Assembly: GCA_005798965.1 (NCBI GenBank)
Contig: SYIB01000231.1
Span: 1-7,226, forward strand
Length of the DNA stretch: 7,226 bases
Direction of reading: 5' to 3'
DNA from: Planctomycetia bacterium
GTDB taxonomy: Bacteria > Planctomycetota > Phycisphaerae > Phycisphaerales > SM1A02
Position 1 is the stretch's first letter; each line of letters starts with the position of its first letter. The notes beneath the pieces were generated by a model. That model saw only the letters and a program-made list of their open reading frames with translations. It ran no database searches and was not told where the DNA came from. Of the stretch, positions 1 through 6,144 are shown piece after piece. The position numbers and the translations under genes are program-made.

Positions 1-210
1 CTGTTCTTCGCCATCTATTACGCCATGACCGGGCTGCACGGCATTCACGTGCTCATCGGCATGGGTGTGATCGGCTGGCTGATCGTGCGCGCCGGTCGCG
101 GCGAGTTCGGCCCCAAGTATTACACCCCGGTCGATCTCGTTGGCCTGTACTGGCACATCGTCGACCTCGTGTGGATCTTCCTCTTCCCGCTCTTCTACCT
201 CATCGACTGA
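1..210 (+). CDS. ctaE: Cytochrome c oxidase subunit III, C-terminal fragment (5' end outside window)
   Basis: This is the last 69 residues of a heme-copper oxidase subunit III, an integral membrane subunit that packs against subunit I and stabilises its catalytic and proton-pumping core. The frame is open from base 1 and ends with TGA at 208-210; the start lies to the left. Visible family signatures are the helix sequence TGLHGIHVLIG (fragment residues 10-20) and the final helix GLYWHIVDLVWIFLFPLFYL (48-67), which closely match the last two helices of CoxC/CtaE proteins, including the conserved His and Asp of YWHxVDxVW. Two membrane segments are covered, roughly residues 10-30 and 48-67. The internal ATG at 25 is not the true start, because conserved sequence continues upstream of it. 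The next gene begins three bases after the stop, so the two are surely co-transcribed, probably with subunits I and II upstream. Identification is secure; only the oxidase subtype (aa3 or caa3) is open. Confidence 0.93.
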   Translation: MFFAIYYAMTGLHGIHVLIGMGVIGWLIVRAGRGEFGPKYYTPVDLVGLYWHIVDLVWIFLFPLFYLID

Positions 211-213
211 ACC

Positions 214-639
214 ATGGGACACGCACACACCACCACTGACCACGGTCACGACGGCCAACCGCTCGTCGGTCACCTCGTCGCCCCGTGGATCCTCTTCGCA
301 ACCGGCAGTGCGCTGATCGTACTGACCGTGATCACGGTCGCCATCCGCTACGTCGATCTCGGCGAGGCCAACCTCCTCGTGGCGTTGGCGATCGCCGGGC
401 TCAAGGCCACGCTCGTGTCGCTGTTCTTCATGCACCTGCGCTGGGACCGCCCGTTCAACCAGCTCATCTTCCTGAGCGGCATCCTGTTCGTGGTGCTCAT
501 GATGGCCTTCTGCCTCATGGACACCAGCCAGTACCGGGATTCGCAGTACGTCGGCAATCCGATCGGTGTGCAGGCGGTCCTCGACAAGGATGCGCCCAAT
601 GCGCCCATTGCGGCGCGGAAGAGCCCCGACCTTCCGTGA
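214..639 (+). CDS. Cytochrome c oxidase subunit IV family protein
   Basis: This 141-residue membrane protein belongs to the small bacterial cytochrome c oxidase subunit IV family (CtaF/CoxD-like, as found in caa3-type oxidases), an accessory subunit that helps assemble or stabilise the complex. Three membrane helices are visible at about residues 22-43, 53-73 and 83-102. The strongest family signature is the second helix ending KATLVSLFFMHLRW (residues 64-77); the K-x-x-LV-x-x-FFMHL pattern is typical. The N-terminus is histidine-rich (MGHAHTTTDHGHDG), which could bind metal, although this is only inference. About 35 hydrophilic residues follow the last helix, so the protein is longer than the roughly 100 residues usual for the family. 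The start ATG lies three bases after the ctaE stop and has no clear Shine-Dalgarno sequence, consistent with translational coupling. A terminator-like hairpin follows the stop by about 30 bases. Confidence 0.88.
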   Translation: MGHAHTTTDHGHDGQPLVGHLVAPWILFATGSALIVLTVITVAIRYVDLGEANLLVALAIAGLKATLVSLFFMHLRWDRPFNQLIFLSGILFVVLMMAFCLMDTSQYRDSQYVGNPIGVQAVLDKDAPNAPIAARKSPDLP

Positions 640-667
640 TGGTCGTTCACAGCCTGTGCAGCTCCCT

Positions 668-693
668 GAGGCGGACCCCAAGCGGTCCGCCTC
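668..693 (+). terminator. Terminator-like perfect hairpin after subunit IV
   Basis: GAGGCGGACC at 668-677 is exactly complementary to GGTCCGCCTC at 684-693, giving a 10-bp GC-rich stem with a 6-base loop (CCAAGC). It is followed by GTCTTT, a short and interrupted T tract. It lies in the 80-base gap between the subunit IV stop and the next start codon at 720. The form fits an intrinsic terminator closing the ctaE-subunit IV operon. Because the T tract is poor and the next gene also encodes an oxidase subunit on the same strand, it may instead act as a partial terminator or an mRNA-stabilising element. Confidence 0.6.
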
Positions 694-719
694 GTCTTTG
701 GCGCCTACCCTGATCGAGC

Positions 720-1328
720 ATGCCCATCAGCGATCCAGCACGCGAGCCCTTTACGACGCCCCAGGCGCGTTCGAGCGCGGGGCTGCTTGGCATGTGGCTG
801 TTCCTCGTGGTCATCGCCATGGTGTTCGTCGCCACGATGCTGGCGTACCTCGTCGTTCGGCTGGGCACGGGTGATGAGTCCGGGTGGCGCCCCGATGGTT
901 CGCCCGGCCTTCCACGCGAGTTGATCCTCAGCACGGTGCTTCTGGCGGCGTCGAGCTGGACCATGCAGCACTCGCTGGCTGCCTCGCGCGCCGATCAGGA
1001 TGACCGGGCGATCACCTCGGCCTGGGCGACCTTCGCCCTCGGCTGGGCGTTCGTGGCGGTGCAGGGGCTGAGCTGGAGCCAGATGTGGCGTGCGCTGCCG
1101 CTGCAGGACAGTTTGTACGCGTGGACGTTCTATGTGCTCACGGCACTGCATGCGCTGCACGTGCTCGGTGGGCTGGGGGCGATGTATGTGGTCATCATGC
1201 GGGTCGTCCGGTCGCACGATCATCGCGAGGCCGTGCTCGGTCTGACCAAGTGCACGATGTACTGGCACACGCTGGGTCTGATCTGGCTCGCGCTCTACGC
1301 CACGCTATGGGCCGGCTCGTTCGACTGA
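720..1328 (+). CDS. Second heme-copper oxidase subunit III homologue (five-helix type)
   Basis: This 202-residue membrane protein belongs to the cytochrome c/quinol oxidase subunit III superfamily (CoxC/CyoC-like). Five membrane helices are visible at about residues 21-47, 67-86, 99-118, 131-162 and 181-199, the short layout seen in CyoC rather than the seven helices of mitochondrial-type subunit III. Family marks are SSWTMQHSLA (79-88; compare the usual SSxTxxxA), TALHALHVLGG (141-151; compare TGxHGxHVxxG) and YWHTLGLIW (181-189; compare YWHxVDxVW). It is divergent at two usually conserved places: the helix-3 acidic residue (commonly Q-x-x-E-W) appears as QGLSW (115-119), and the Asp of YWHxVD is Gly185. 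It follows the subunit IV gene after an 80-base gap containing a hairpin, and has only a weak GAG as a possible ribosome site. Its stop is 9 bases from the convergent DUF3179 stop. It could be an extra subunit of the same oxidase or an assembly factor; family membership is clear, the precise role is not. Confidence 0.85.
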   Translation: MPISDPAREPFTTPQARSSAGLLGMWLFLVVIAMVFVATMLAYLVVRLGTGDESGWRPDGSPGLPRELILSTVLLAASSWTMQHSLAASRADQDDRAITSAWATFALGWAFVAVQGLSWSQMWRALPLQDSLYAWTFYVLTALHALHVLGGLGAMYVVIMRVVRSHDHREAVLGLTKCTMYWHTLGLIWLALYATLWAGSFD

Positions 1329-1337
1329 GCGACCTCG

Positions 1338-2324
1338 TCAGCGTTCGGGCTGCGCGTCGAAGCCTCGCAGCGTCGACCGCTCGCCGTGAAAGGCATGCCA
1401 GGCAAACCAAAGGCATGGAATCTGCATCCCTTCGACGGGCGTGGCCGATGGCGGCGTGACCAGCCACGAGCCATCGGGCTGGAGCGTGGCCACGACTCGC
1501 TCCATGGTCCGCGGCAGGCCGTCACCCGTCGGTGCGGGTCGCGCGATCTCGAACATGGGCTTGCCTGCAAGCCAGTAGCGCTCGTAGCTGGTGGCCTTGA
1601 TGCGCTTGCGCATGGCATCGTCCGGCGTCGGCACCGTGGTGGCGGGGTGGGCGGCGAGCCAGTCTTTCCAGGACTCGATGCGCACGCCTGCGATCGGCTC
1701 AAGGCCCGTGCCAGAGCGTGGGCCGCTCACGGCCCGAAAGCCCAGTTGGGACCAGAGCGACGGCACATGGCCCTCGCTGCCGCGGTCATAGAGCAGGAGA
1801 TTGCAATCGAGGACGAGGCCGCTGATCCCGAAGTCGATGGTCTTGCCTGCGACACGCCGGTCGAAGACGACGGCCGAGTCGCAGAGCGGGCTGTAGGTCA
1901 CCGCAATCGGTACGCCCCCGAGCGTGTCGTGGATGACTTCATGAACGTTGAGCACGCTGAGCGGCCACGCGCGCGACTCGCCGCCGAGCGCGAGCCCCAC
2001 GACACGGTCGGTGCTCACCACGTACTTCGCGCGTTGCGTGGCGTTCCACTCGGCCATCGAGGCGCCGGGCATGGTGGTCGTGACCGTGAGTGGCTGAAGG
2101 AAATCACGGGGATTCCCGCTGCCACTGACGATGCCGGGGCTCGAGGCGAGCCCTGAGAGATCGAAGCCATAGGTCGCAGGGTCGCGACCGTTGCCGAGCG
2201 GGCGTTCGCCGGAGAGCAGGCCTGCGAGCGCAAAGCCGAGCACGGCGATCGTGCCGATGGCGGCGAGCGCGATCGGCACGGCCAGCCCGAGGCCGGCGCG
2301 GTTTGGCGTGGGTGCATCAGGCAT
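1338..2324 (-). CDS. Membrane-anchored DUF3179 domain protein
   Basis: This 328-residue protein carries a DUF3179 domain, a family of unknown biochemical function. A single hydrophobic helix at residues 13-35 should anchor it with the domain outside the cytoplasmic membrane. The domain is recognised by SRAWPLSVLNVHEVIHDTLG (117-136), then GGVPIAVTYSPLCDSAVVFDR (136-156), FGISGLVLDCNLLLYDRGSE (165-184), LWSQLGF (190-196) and the C-terminal LWFAWHAFHGE (305-315). Typical members have PLCGTA where this one has PLCDSA; Cys148 in this motif is retained, and Cys174 and Cys304 are the other two cysteines. The start was placed at ATG 2324 because it directly precedes the anchor and overlaps the cyoE stop as ATGCCTGA (8 bases). 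The frame is open further upstream, but only as an alternative-frame reading of cyoE. The overlap implies coupled translation with heme o synthase. Possible roles in heme or copper delivery are conjecture from this context; no catalytic residues are established. Confidence 0.85.
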   Translation of the reverse strand: MPDAPTPNRAGLGLAVPIALAAIGTIAVLGFALAGLLSGERPLGNGRDPATYGFDLSGLASSPGIVSGSGNPRDFLQPLTVTTTMPGASMAEWNATQRAKYVVSTDRVVGLALGGESRAWPLSVLNVHEVIHDTLGGVPIAVTYSPLCDSAVVFDRRVAGKTIDFGISGLVLDCNLLLYDRGSEGHVPSLWSQLGFRAVSGPRSGTGLEPIAGVRIESWKDWLAAHPATTVPTPDDAMRKRIKATSYERYWLAGKPMFEIARPAPTGDGLPRTMERVVATLQPDGSWLVTPPSATPVEGMQIPCLWFAWHAFHGERSTLRGFDAQPER

Positions 2325-3306
2325 CGAGCGGTGCCCCCTTGAGGGGTTCTGGAATCTGCTCGAGCGGAACGTTCGCTGCACCGCCGCGCAGTGCGGCTTC
2401 GACGGAGACGGCGCCTCGATCGATGCACATCGAGCCGAGCACGATGGGCAGGTAGGCGAGACTCGCCAGGAACAGGGTGCGTGCCCGGGCATGGCTGCGC
2501 TCCTGCGCAAAGCGCAGCGAAAGAAGGGCAAGCGCCGACCCTGCAAGGAGCGCAACGAGCGCGAACGCGAAACCCGCGGCCCCGACGTGCACGCCCAGCA
2601 GCGCGACCGGGACCAGCAGGAGGCTCGTGGCCAGGCTCGCCGCGGCGGTCAGCGAGCCGTCTGGATCGCGCGAGGGCAGCATCGCGAAGCCACCACGCTC
2701 GTAGTCGTCACGGAGCATCCAGGCGAGTGCGAGGAAGTGGGGCATCTGCCAGAGGAAGAGCACCGATCCCATCACCCATGCGCCTGCCGTGAGTTCGCCT
2801 GTGGCAGCGGCCCAGCCGATCATGGGCGGCAGGGCACCGGTGACGGCGCCGACGATCGTGTTCAGCGTGGTGTGGCGCTTGAGCGGTGTGTAAATGGCTG
2901 CATACAGAACGATGTTGCCCACGGCGAGGCCCGCAGCCAGCAAGTTGACGAAGCTCGCCAAGACCGCGAACCCCGCGTAGCCCAGCACAAGGGCCAGGAC
3001 CCACGCGCTCACGCGGCGCACCCGGCCGGTGGGGAGGGGCCTCCCCGCGGTGCGCTGCATACGCGCATCCGGTCCGGCCTCGAGGACCTGGTTCAGGATC
3101 GCCGCACTGGCAGCGGCGCAGGCGGTTCCGAGGACGCACCAGCCGAGCACGGCCCAAGAATGATTGGCCCCCGGCATGGCTCCGGCCACCACGAATCCCG
3201 CTGCCGTGGTGAGCACCACCAGGGCGTTGAGCCTGAATTTGGTGAGGTCGGCGAGCGTGCGCAGCATGCTGCGTCGCGCGGGGATCTTGGCAGGGCCTTC
3301 GTGCAT
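2317..3306 (-). CDS. cyoE: Heme o synthase (protoheme IX farnesyltransferase)
   Basis: This 329-residue polytopic membrane enzyme is the UbiA-family prenyltransferase CyoE/CtaB. It transfers a farnesyl group from farnesyl diphosphate to the vinyl group of heme b, giving heme o, the precursor of heme a. The first Asp-rich prenyl-diphosphate/Mg2+ motif is seen as NQVLEAGPDARMQRTAGRPL (72-91), with Glu76 where Asp is common. The family block YTPLKRHTTLNTIVGAVTGA (139-158) follows, then WQMPHFLALAW (186-196) with the second acidic motif DDYERGGFAMLP (200-211). About nine helices are suggested by the hydrophobic stretches. The start at ATG 3306 was chosen because AGGAG lies five bases upstream. 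Upstream in-frame starts (ATG 3321, ATG 3327, GTG 3342) would bring the gene closer to, or into, the divergent ctaA start at 3330. The downstream DUF3179 gene overlaps its stop. A heme a pathway partner (ctaA) diverges from it. Identification is secure. Confidence 0.95.
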   Translation of the reverse strand: MHEGPAKIPARRSMLRTLADLTKFRLNALVVLTTAAGFVVAGAMPGANHSWAVLGWCVLGTACAAASAAILNQVLEAGPDARMQRTAGRPLPTGRVRRVSAWVLALVLGYAGFAVLASFVNLLAAGLAVGNIVLYAAIYTPLKRHTTLNTIVGAVTGALPPMIGWAAATGELTAGAWVMGSVLFLWQMPHFLALAWMLRDDYERGGFAMLPSRDPDGSLTAAASLATSLLLVPVALLGVHVGAAGFAFALVALLAGSALALLSLRFAQERSHARARTLFLASLAYLPIVLGSMCIDRGAVSVEAALRGGAANVPLEQIPEPLKGAPLDA

Positions 3307-3311
3307 GAGCG

Positions 3312-3316
3312 CTCCT
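3312..3316 (-). promoter_or_regulatory. Shine-Dalgarno site of cyoE
   Basis: Reading the minus strand, AGGAG (3316 down to 3312) is followed by five bases and then ATG at 3306. This is the clearest ribosome binding site seen at any gene start in the window and decides the cyoE start against three upstream in-frame candidates. It partly overlaps the 8-base palindrome GAGCGCTC (3307-3314). Confidence 0.55.
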
Positions 3317-3329
3317 AGCATATGCATCC

Positions 3330-4832
3330 ATGCCCGCTTCACTCATTGCCCAAGCCGCTCCGTCGGTTTCAGTGCCGGGATTCCTGGCGATGTACGCCGG
3401 CGCGCTCGCCGCACTGGCCGTCCTTCTGGCCATTGCGGTGCCTGTGCTGCGTGCACTCGGCCGAGGTGCACTGCGGGGCGGGGATCTTGCGCTTGGCTTC
3501 GCCGCGACCGTCGGCATGTGGTCGCTCGGCTACGTGGCCATGATGCGCCCGGGGCTCCTCGCCGGCGAAGCGCTCTTCGCGCTCACGCTGTCGGCTCCGG
3601 CGTTCATGGGCTGGCTCGCGGCTCGACGTGGCGTCGCCACCCCGTGGAAGGTCGGCGCGGTCTCGGCGACGGTCAACCTGCTGGTCGTGGGCAGCCTCTT
3701 CTCGCGTGATGCCGGCGATGTCTGGCGCGAGGGCCTGCTGTGGATCGGCGGGCTTTACGCGGCGAGCATCGCCCTGAGCGTGTTCGGCGGATGGGTTGCT
3801 GCGCGCATGGGCGGCATGCTGCCCGCGCAGCGGGCGGGTGATCCGGTCAACCAGTTCGCCACGGTCTCCGCGATCACGGTGTTCCTCCTCCTCATCACCG
3901 GTGGACTGGTGACCGGACTGGAGGAAGGCCTTGCTGTGCCGGACTGGCCCAACACCTTCGGCCACAACATGCTGCTCTATCCGATCAGCGAGATGAAGGG
4001 TGGCGTGTACTACGAGCATGTCCACCGTCTCTTCGGCACGCTCGTGGGTCTGACGACGCTCGTCTTGGCCGCCCTGGCGTGGGCCAATCGTGCGTCGGTA
4101 CCCATCCGATGGGGCGCGACGGCCTTGCTCGCTGCCGTCACGTTGCAGGGGCTGATGGGCGGCATGCGTGTGACCGGTGCCATCACGATGTCGCAGGCCA
4201 GCGAGGACCTGGCGCCGAGCATCGCCTTTGCGGTCATGCACGGTGTCTTCGGACAGGCGGTCTTCGCCGGGCTCTGCGTGCTGGCTGTGGCCTCGTGCCC
4301 TGCATGGCGTGAAAGCCGGGCCGCGGCGGTGCGTGCAGCATCGAATCCTGCGGTGGCGCTCATCGTGATCCTGCTGATGCAGTTGGTGCTCGGCGCGCTC
4401 TACCGGCACCTGCAGATTCCGAGCCCCGATGGCGGCGCGCCTGCGCAGCCCAAGTGGGCCATGCACGCTCACCTGTCGTGGTCGATGGTGGCGCTTGCGG
4501 CCTGCATCTGGGCCGGGATCAAGGCGATGCGTGCAGGTGCTGCGCCGAGCGCAGCGGCCGATGCCGTGGCGAAGGCGCCGAGCGCCGGATCGAAGGGCTT
4601 GCGACGCACGGGTGCAGCATTGCATGGCCTCGTGACGGTGCAGGTCGTGCTGGGTTTGCTTGCGCTCATCTGGGTGCTCAAGCGCGACAGCGCGGCGATT
4701 CCCGCCCTCGAAGTCGTGTTTACCACGGCGCACCAGGCCACTGGCGCGCTGCTCCTGGCGAGTGCCGCCATGGCGTGGGCGTGGTTCCTCACCGTGCCGG
4801 CGGAGCAGGCGACGGCGATGCCGGAGCCTTGA
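3330..4832 (+). CDS. ctaA: Heme A synthase (CtaA/COX15 family) with N-terminal membrane extension
   Basis: This 500-residue membrane protein belongs to the CtaA/COX15 family, which oxidises the C8 methyl of heme o to the formyl group of heme a for the oxidase. The family domain spans about residues 175-490. It contains ITGGLVTGLEEGLAVPDWP (189-207), then YYEHVHRLFGTLVG (227-240), in which Glu229 and His232 match the conserved E-x-x-H-R. His304 (VMHGVFGQ), His381 or His379 (MHAHLSW) and His468 (TTAHQATG) are the likely remaining heme ligands, so both pseudo-symmetric halves look intact. Helices are numerous. The external loop before EHVHR has no cysteine pair, unlike Bacillus CtaA. Residues 1-170 form an extra region with about five helices (18-40, 52-72, 80-98, 108-124, 134-158) that I cannot assign to a family. 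ATG 3330 was chosen because the first helix begins soon after; ATG 3390 (residue 21) is a poorer alternative. There is no Shine-Dalgarno sequence. It diverges from cyoE with 23 bases between starts and overlaps the next gene tail to tail. Confidence 0.92.
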   Translation: MPASLIAQAAPSVSVPGFLAMYAGALAALAVLLAIAVPVLRALGRGALRGGDLALGFAATVGMWSLGYVAMMRPGLLAGEALFALTLSAPAFMGWLAARRGVATPWKVGAVSATVNLLVVGSLFSRDAGDVWREGLLWIGGLYAASIALSVFGGWVAARMGGMLPAQRAGDPVNQFATVSAITVFLLLITGGLVTGLEEGLAVPDWPNTFGHNMLLYPISEMKGGVYYEHVHRLFGTLVGLTTLVLAALAWANRASVPIRWGATALLAAVTLQGLMGGMRVTGAITMSQASEDLAPSIAFAVMHGVFGQAVFAGLCVLAVASCPAWRESRAAAVRAASNPAVALIVILLMQLVLGALYRHLQIPSPDGGAPAQPKWAMHAHLSWSMVALAACIWAGIKAMRAGAAPSAAADAVAKAPSAGSKGLRRTGAALHGLVTVQVVLGLLALIWVLKRDSAAIPALEVVFTTAHQATGALLLASAAMAWAWFLTVPAEQATAMPEP

Positions 4833-6123
4833 GTGCTTCCTCAAGCGCGAGCAGCGCATAGGAACTCACGAGTTCAGGCTTGTCTTCTTGCCAGCGTGCG
4901 GTGGCGTTGACCCATGAACCATCAGGCCGTTGCGCAGCCAGGAGGCTCTCGATGAGTTCGGCGCGCCAGTCATGGGATGCGCCTTGCGCATCGGTGATCG
5001 TGCGCTCGCCGTTGACGGCCAGCGCACGCGACATGGCGTGTCGGTAGTAAAAAAGGCCCTGTGTCCCGAGACCAGGGTTCGACTCAAAGCCCCAGTTCAG
5101 CGCGATCCAGCCTCGGGCAGCCTTCACGCGCGGATCGTCAGGCGACAGCCCGGCGTAGAGCAGGCTCTTGAGGCCTGCGTAGGTCATGCTGCCGTAGCTG
5201 CGGAGCGTGCGTGGGGTGCCCGCGGGGAGTTTCTCGCCGAAGCGGCCTTCGCCGGCGTCCTCGCTCGCGAAGCTCTCTCCACCGTTGGCGGGCGTGTAGA
5301 CGAAGCCGCCATCATCGCTGCCGGACTGCGCCCAGGAGGACGGATTGGTCGCCTTGAGGTTCTGCGTGCGCGTGACGAACGCGAGCGCGCGCTGCACGGC
5401 GGGGTCGTCTTGGCTGATGCCGGCATCGTGCAGGGCATCAAGGAAGAGTTGTGTATTGGAAAGATCGGGCCTGCCCCAGTTGCCATATCCAGCACCGCCG
5501 TACCAGTCCTTCGTCGAGCGGAGCCCTTCGGTGTGATCCCACTGGTTCTGGCGCAGCCACTCGACCGTTTGCTCGAGCATCGGCAGTTCATCGGGGCGGT
5601 CGAGCGCGGCCAATCCCATCGCCACCGAGGCAGCGACGTAGTTGCCGAGGCTTCCTGCAGGATCAGGAACGAATGATCCGTTGGCAAAGGCCTGGGCCTT
5701 GATGAAGGTGAGCGCGCGCGCGATGGCAGTATTGTGGCTGGCATCGCCCGCCTGCGCGAACGCCTTGACGGCGAGGCCTGTAACCGCGATGGCTGCAGCT
5801 TGGCTCGGCTTGGGTTGATCGGTCCCCGCAGCGGCCTTGGCCACCATCCATCCGCCCGCGGGATCCTGGGATGCAGCCATCCACGCCAAGCCTCGGCGCA
5901 GTCCCGCACGCGCGCGCGCATCGAGATCCGCTGGCAGGCCACTCTCGGTCGCGGACATGGTGATCCTGTGCATCGGCACCACGACTGGTCGGGTCGCTGC
6001 GGCGGTGGGCGGCGCAAGGTCTGTGATGCGGTCACCCTTGATGCGCGGATCGAGTGGCACGCGCGGCTCCTGGTAGGGAGGCTCGGCGAGCAGGGCGTGA
6101 CTCAGCAGGGCGACGATGAACAT
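4789..6123 (-). CDS. Exported prenyltransferase/squalene-oxidase-repeat protein
   Basis: This 444-residue protein has the alpha/alpha-barrel repeats of squalene cyclases and protein prenyltransferases. Repeat turns (QW-like motifs) are visible as QDPAGGWM (86-93), DGGFVYTP (271-278) and QRPDGSWVN (398-406), with WYGGAGYGNWGRPDLSNTQ (207-225) also characteristic of planctomycete and verrucomicrobial secreted members. The catalytic DxDD motif of squalene-hopene cyclase is absent, so it is probably not a terpene cyclase; its ligand or substrate is unknown. The N-terminus MFIVALLSHALLA, followed by EPP, looks like a signal peptide cleaved after residue 13, placing the protein in the periplasm or outside. 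ATG 6123 was chosen to avoid overlapping the divergent gene at 6145. GTG 6153 would add ten residues including two Arg, giving a more normal positively charged signal-peptide start, so it remains a real alternative. The proline-rich tail is encoded in the 44 bases overlapping ctaA. No functional link to heme synthesis is evident. Confidence 0.8.
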   Translation of the reverse strand: MFIVALLSHALLAEPPYQEPRVPLDPRIKGDRITDLAPPTAAATRPVVVPMHRITMSATESGLPADLDARARAGLRRGLAWMAASQDPAGGWMVAKAAAGTDQPKPSQAAAIAVTGLAVKAFAQAGDASHNTAIARALTFIKAQAFANGSFVPDPAGSLGNYVAASVAMGLAALDRPDELPMLEQTVEWLRQNQWDHTEGLRSTKDWYGGAGYGNWGRPDLSNTQLFLDALHDAGISQDDPAVQRALAFVTRTQNLKATNPSSWAQSGSDDGGFVYTPANGGESFASEDAGEGRFGEKLPAGTPRTLRSYGSMTYAGLKSLLYAGLSPDDPRVKAARGWIALNWGFESNPGLGTQGLFYYRHAMSRALAVNGERTITDAQGASHDWRAELIESLLAAQRPDGSWVNATARWQEDKPELVSSYALLALEEALKAPASPSPAPPAR

Positions 6124-6129
6124 GGCGTG

Positions 6130-6142
6130 CCGTACAGTACGG
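6130..6142. promoter_or_regulatory. 13-bp dyad between divergent start codons
   Basis: CCGTAC-A-GTACGG is a perfect 6-bp inverted repeat around a single central base. It fills most of the 21 bases between the start of the squalene-cyclase-fold gene (6123, minus) and that of the FG-GAP gene (6145, plus). It could be an operator, or part of overlapping promoters: TACAGT at 6133-6138 resembles a -10 element that would place a plus-strand transcript start at or next to the ATG. No convincing -35 was seen. Chance occurrence is possible for so short a site. Confidence 0.3.
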
Positions 6143-6144
6143 GC

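Noticed and set aside
640..719. A small RNA or riboswitch in the gap before the second subunit III gene
   Set aside because: Only one simple hairpin is present in 80 bases, with no conserved aptamer-like sequence; a terminator is the simpler reading.
2325..2555. N-terminal extension of the DUF3179 reading frame into cyoE
   Set aside because: The added 77 residues are an Arg/Cys/Ser-rich out-of-frame reading of cyoE. The ATG at 2324 directly precedes the membrane anchor and gives a normal 8-base operon overlap.
2191..3318. A 375-residue plus-strand frame opposite cyoE
   Set aside because: It has Arg/Gly/Glu/His-rich, domain-free composition, and the minus frame is an unmistakable heme o synthase.
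3307..3342. Upstream starts for cyoE (ATG 3321, ATG 3327, GTG 3342)
   Set aside because: The ATG at 3306 has AGGAG at five bases, whereas none of the others has a ribosome site, and the added residues do not resemble the family N-terminus.
3369..4859. A 496-residue open frame on the minus strand covering all of ctaA
   Set aside because: It is an antisense shadow. The product is full of Arg, His and Gln with no hydrophobic helices or motifs, whereas the plus frame encodes a clear heme A synthase. High-GC coding DNA commonly leaves such frames open.
5184..6035. A 283-residue minus-strand frame inside the squalene-cyclase-fold gene
   Set aside because: It is a shifted reading of the real gene, rich in Arg, Pro and Ser, without motifs. 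No frameshift is needed to explain the real gene.
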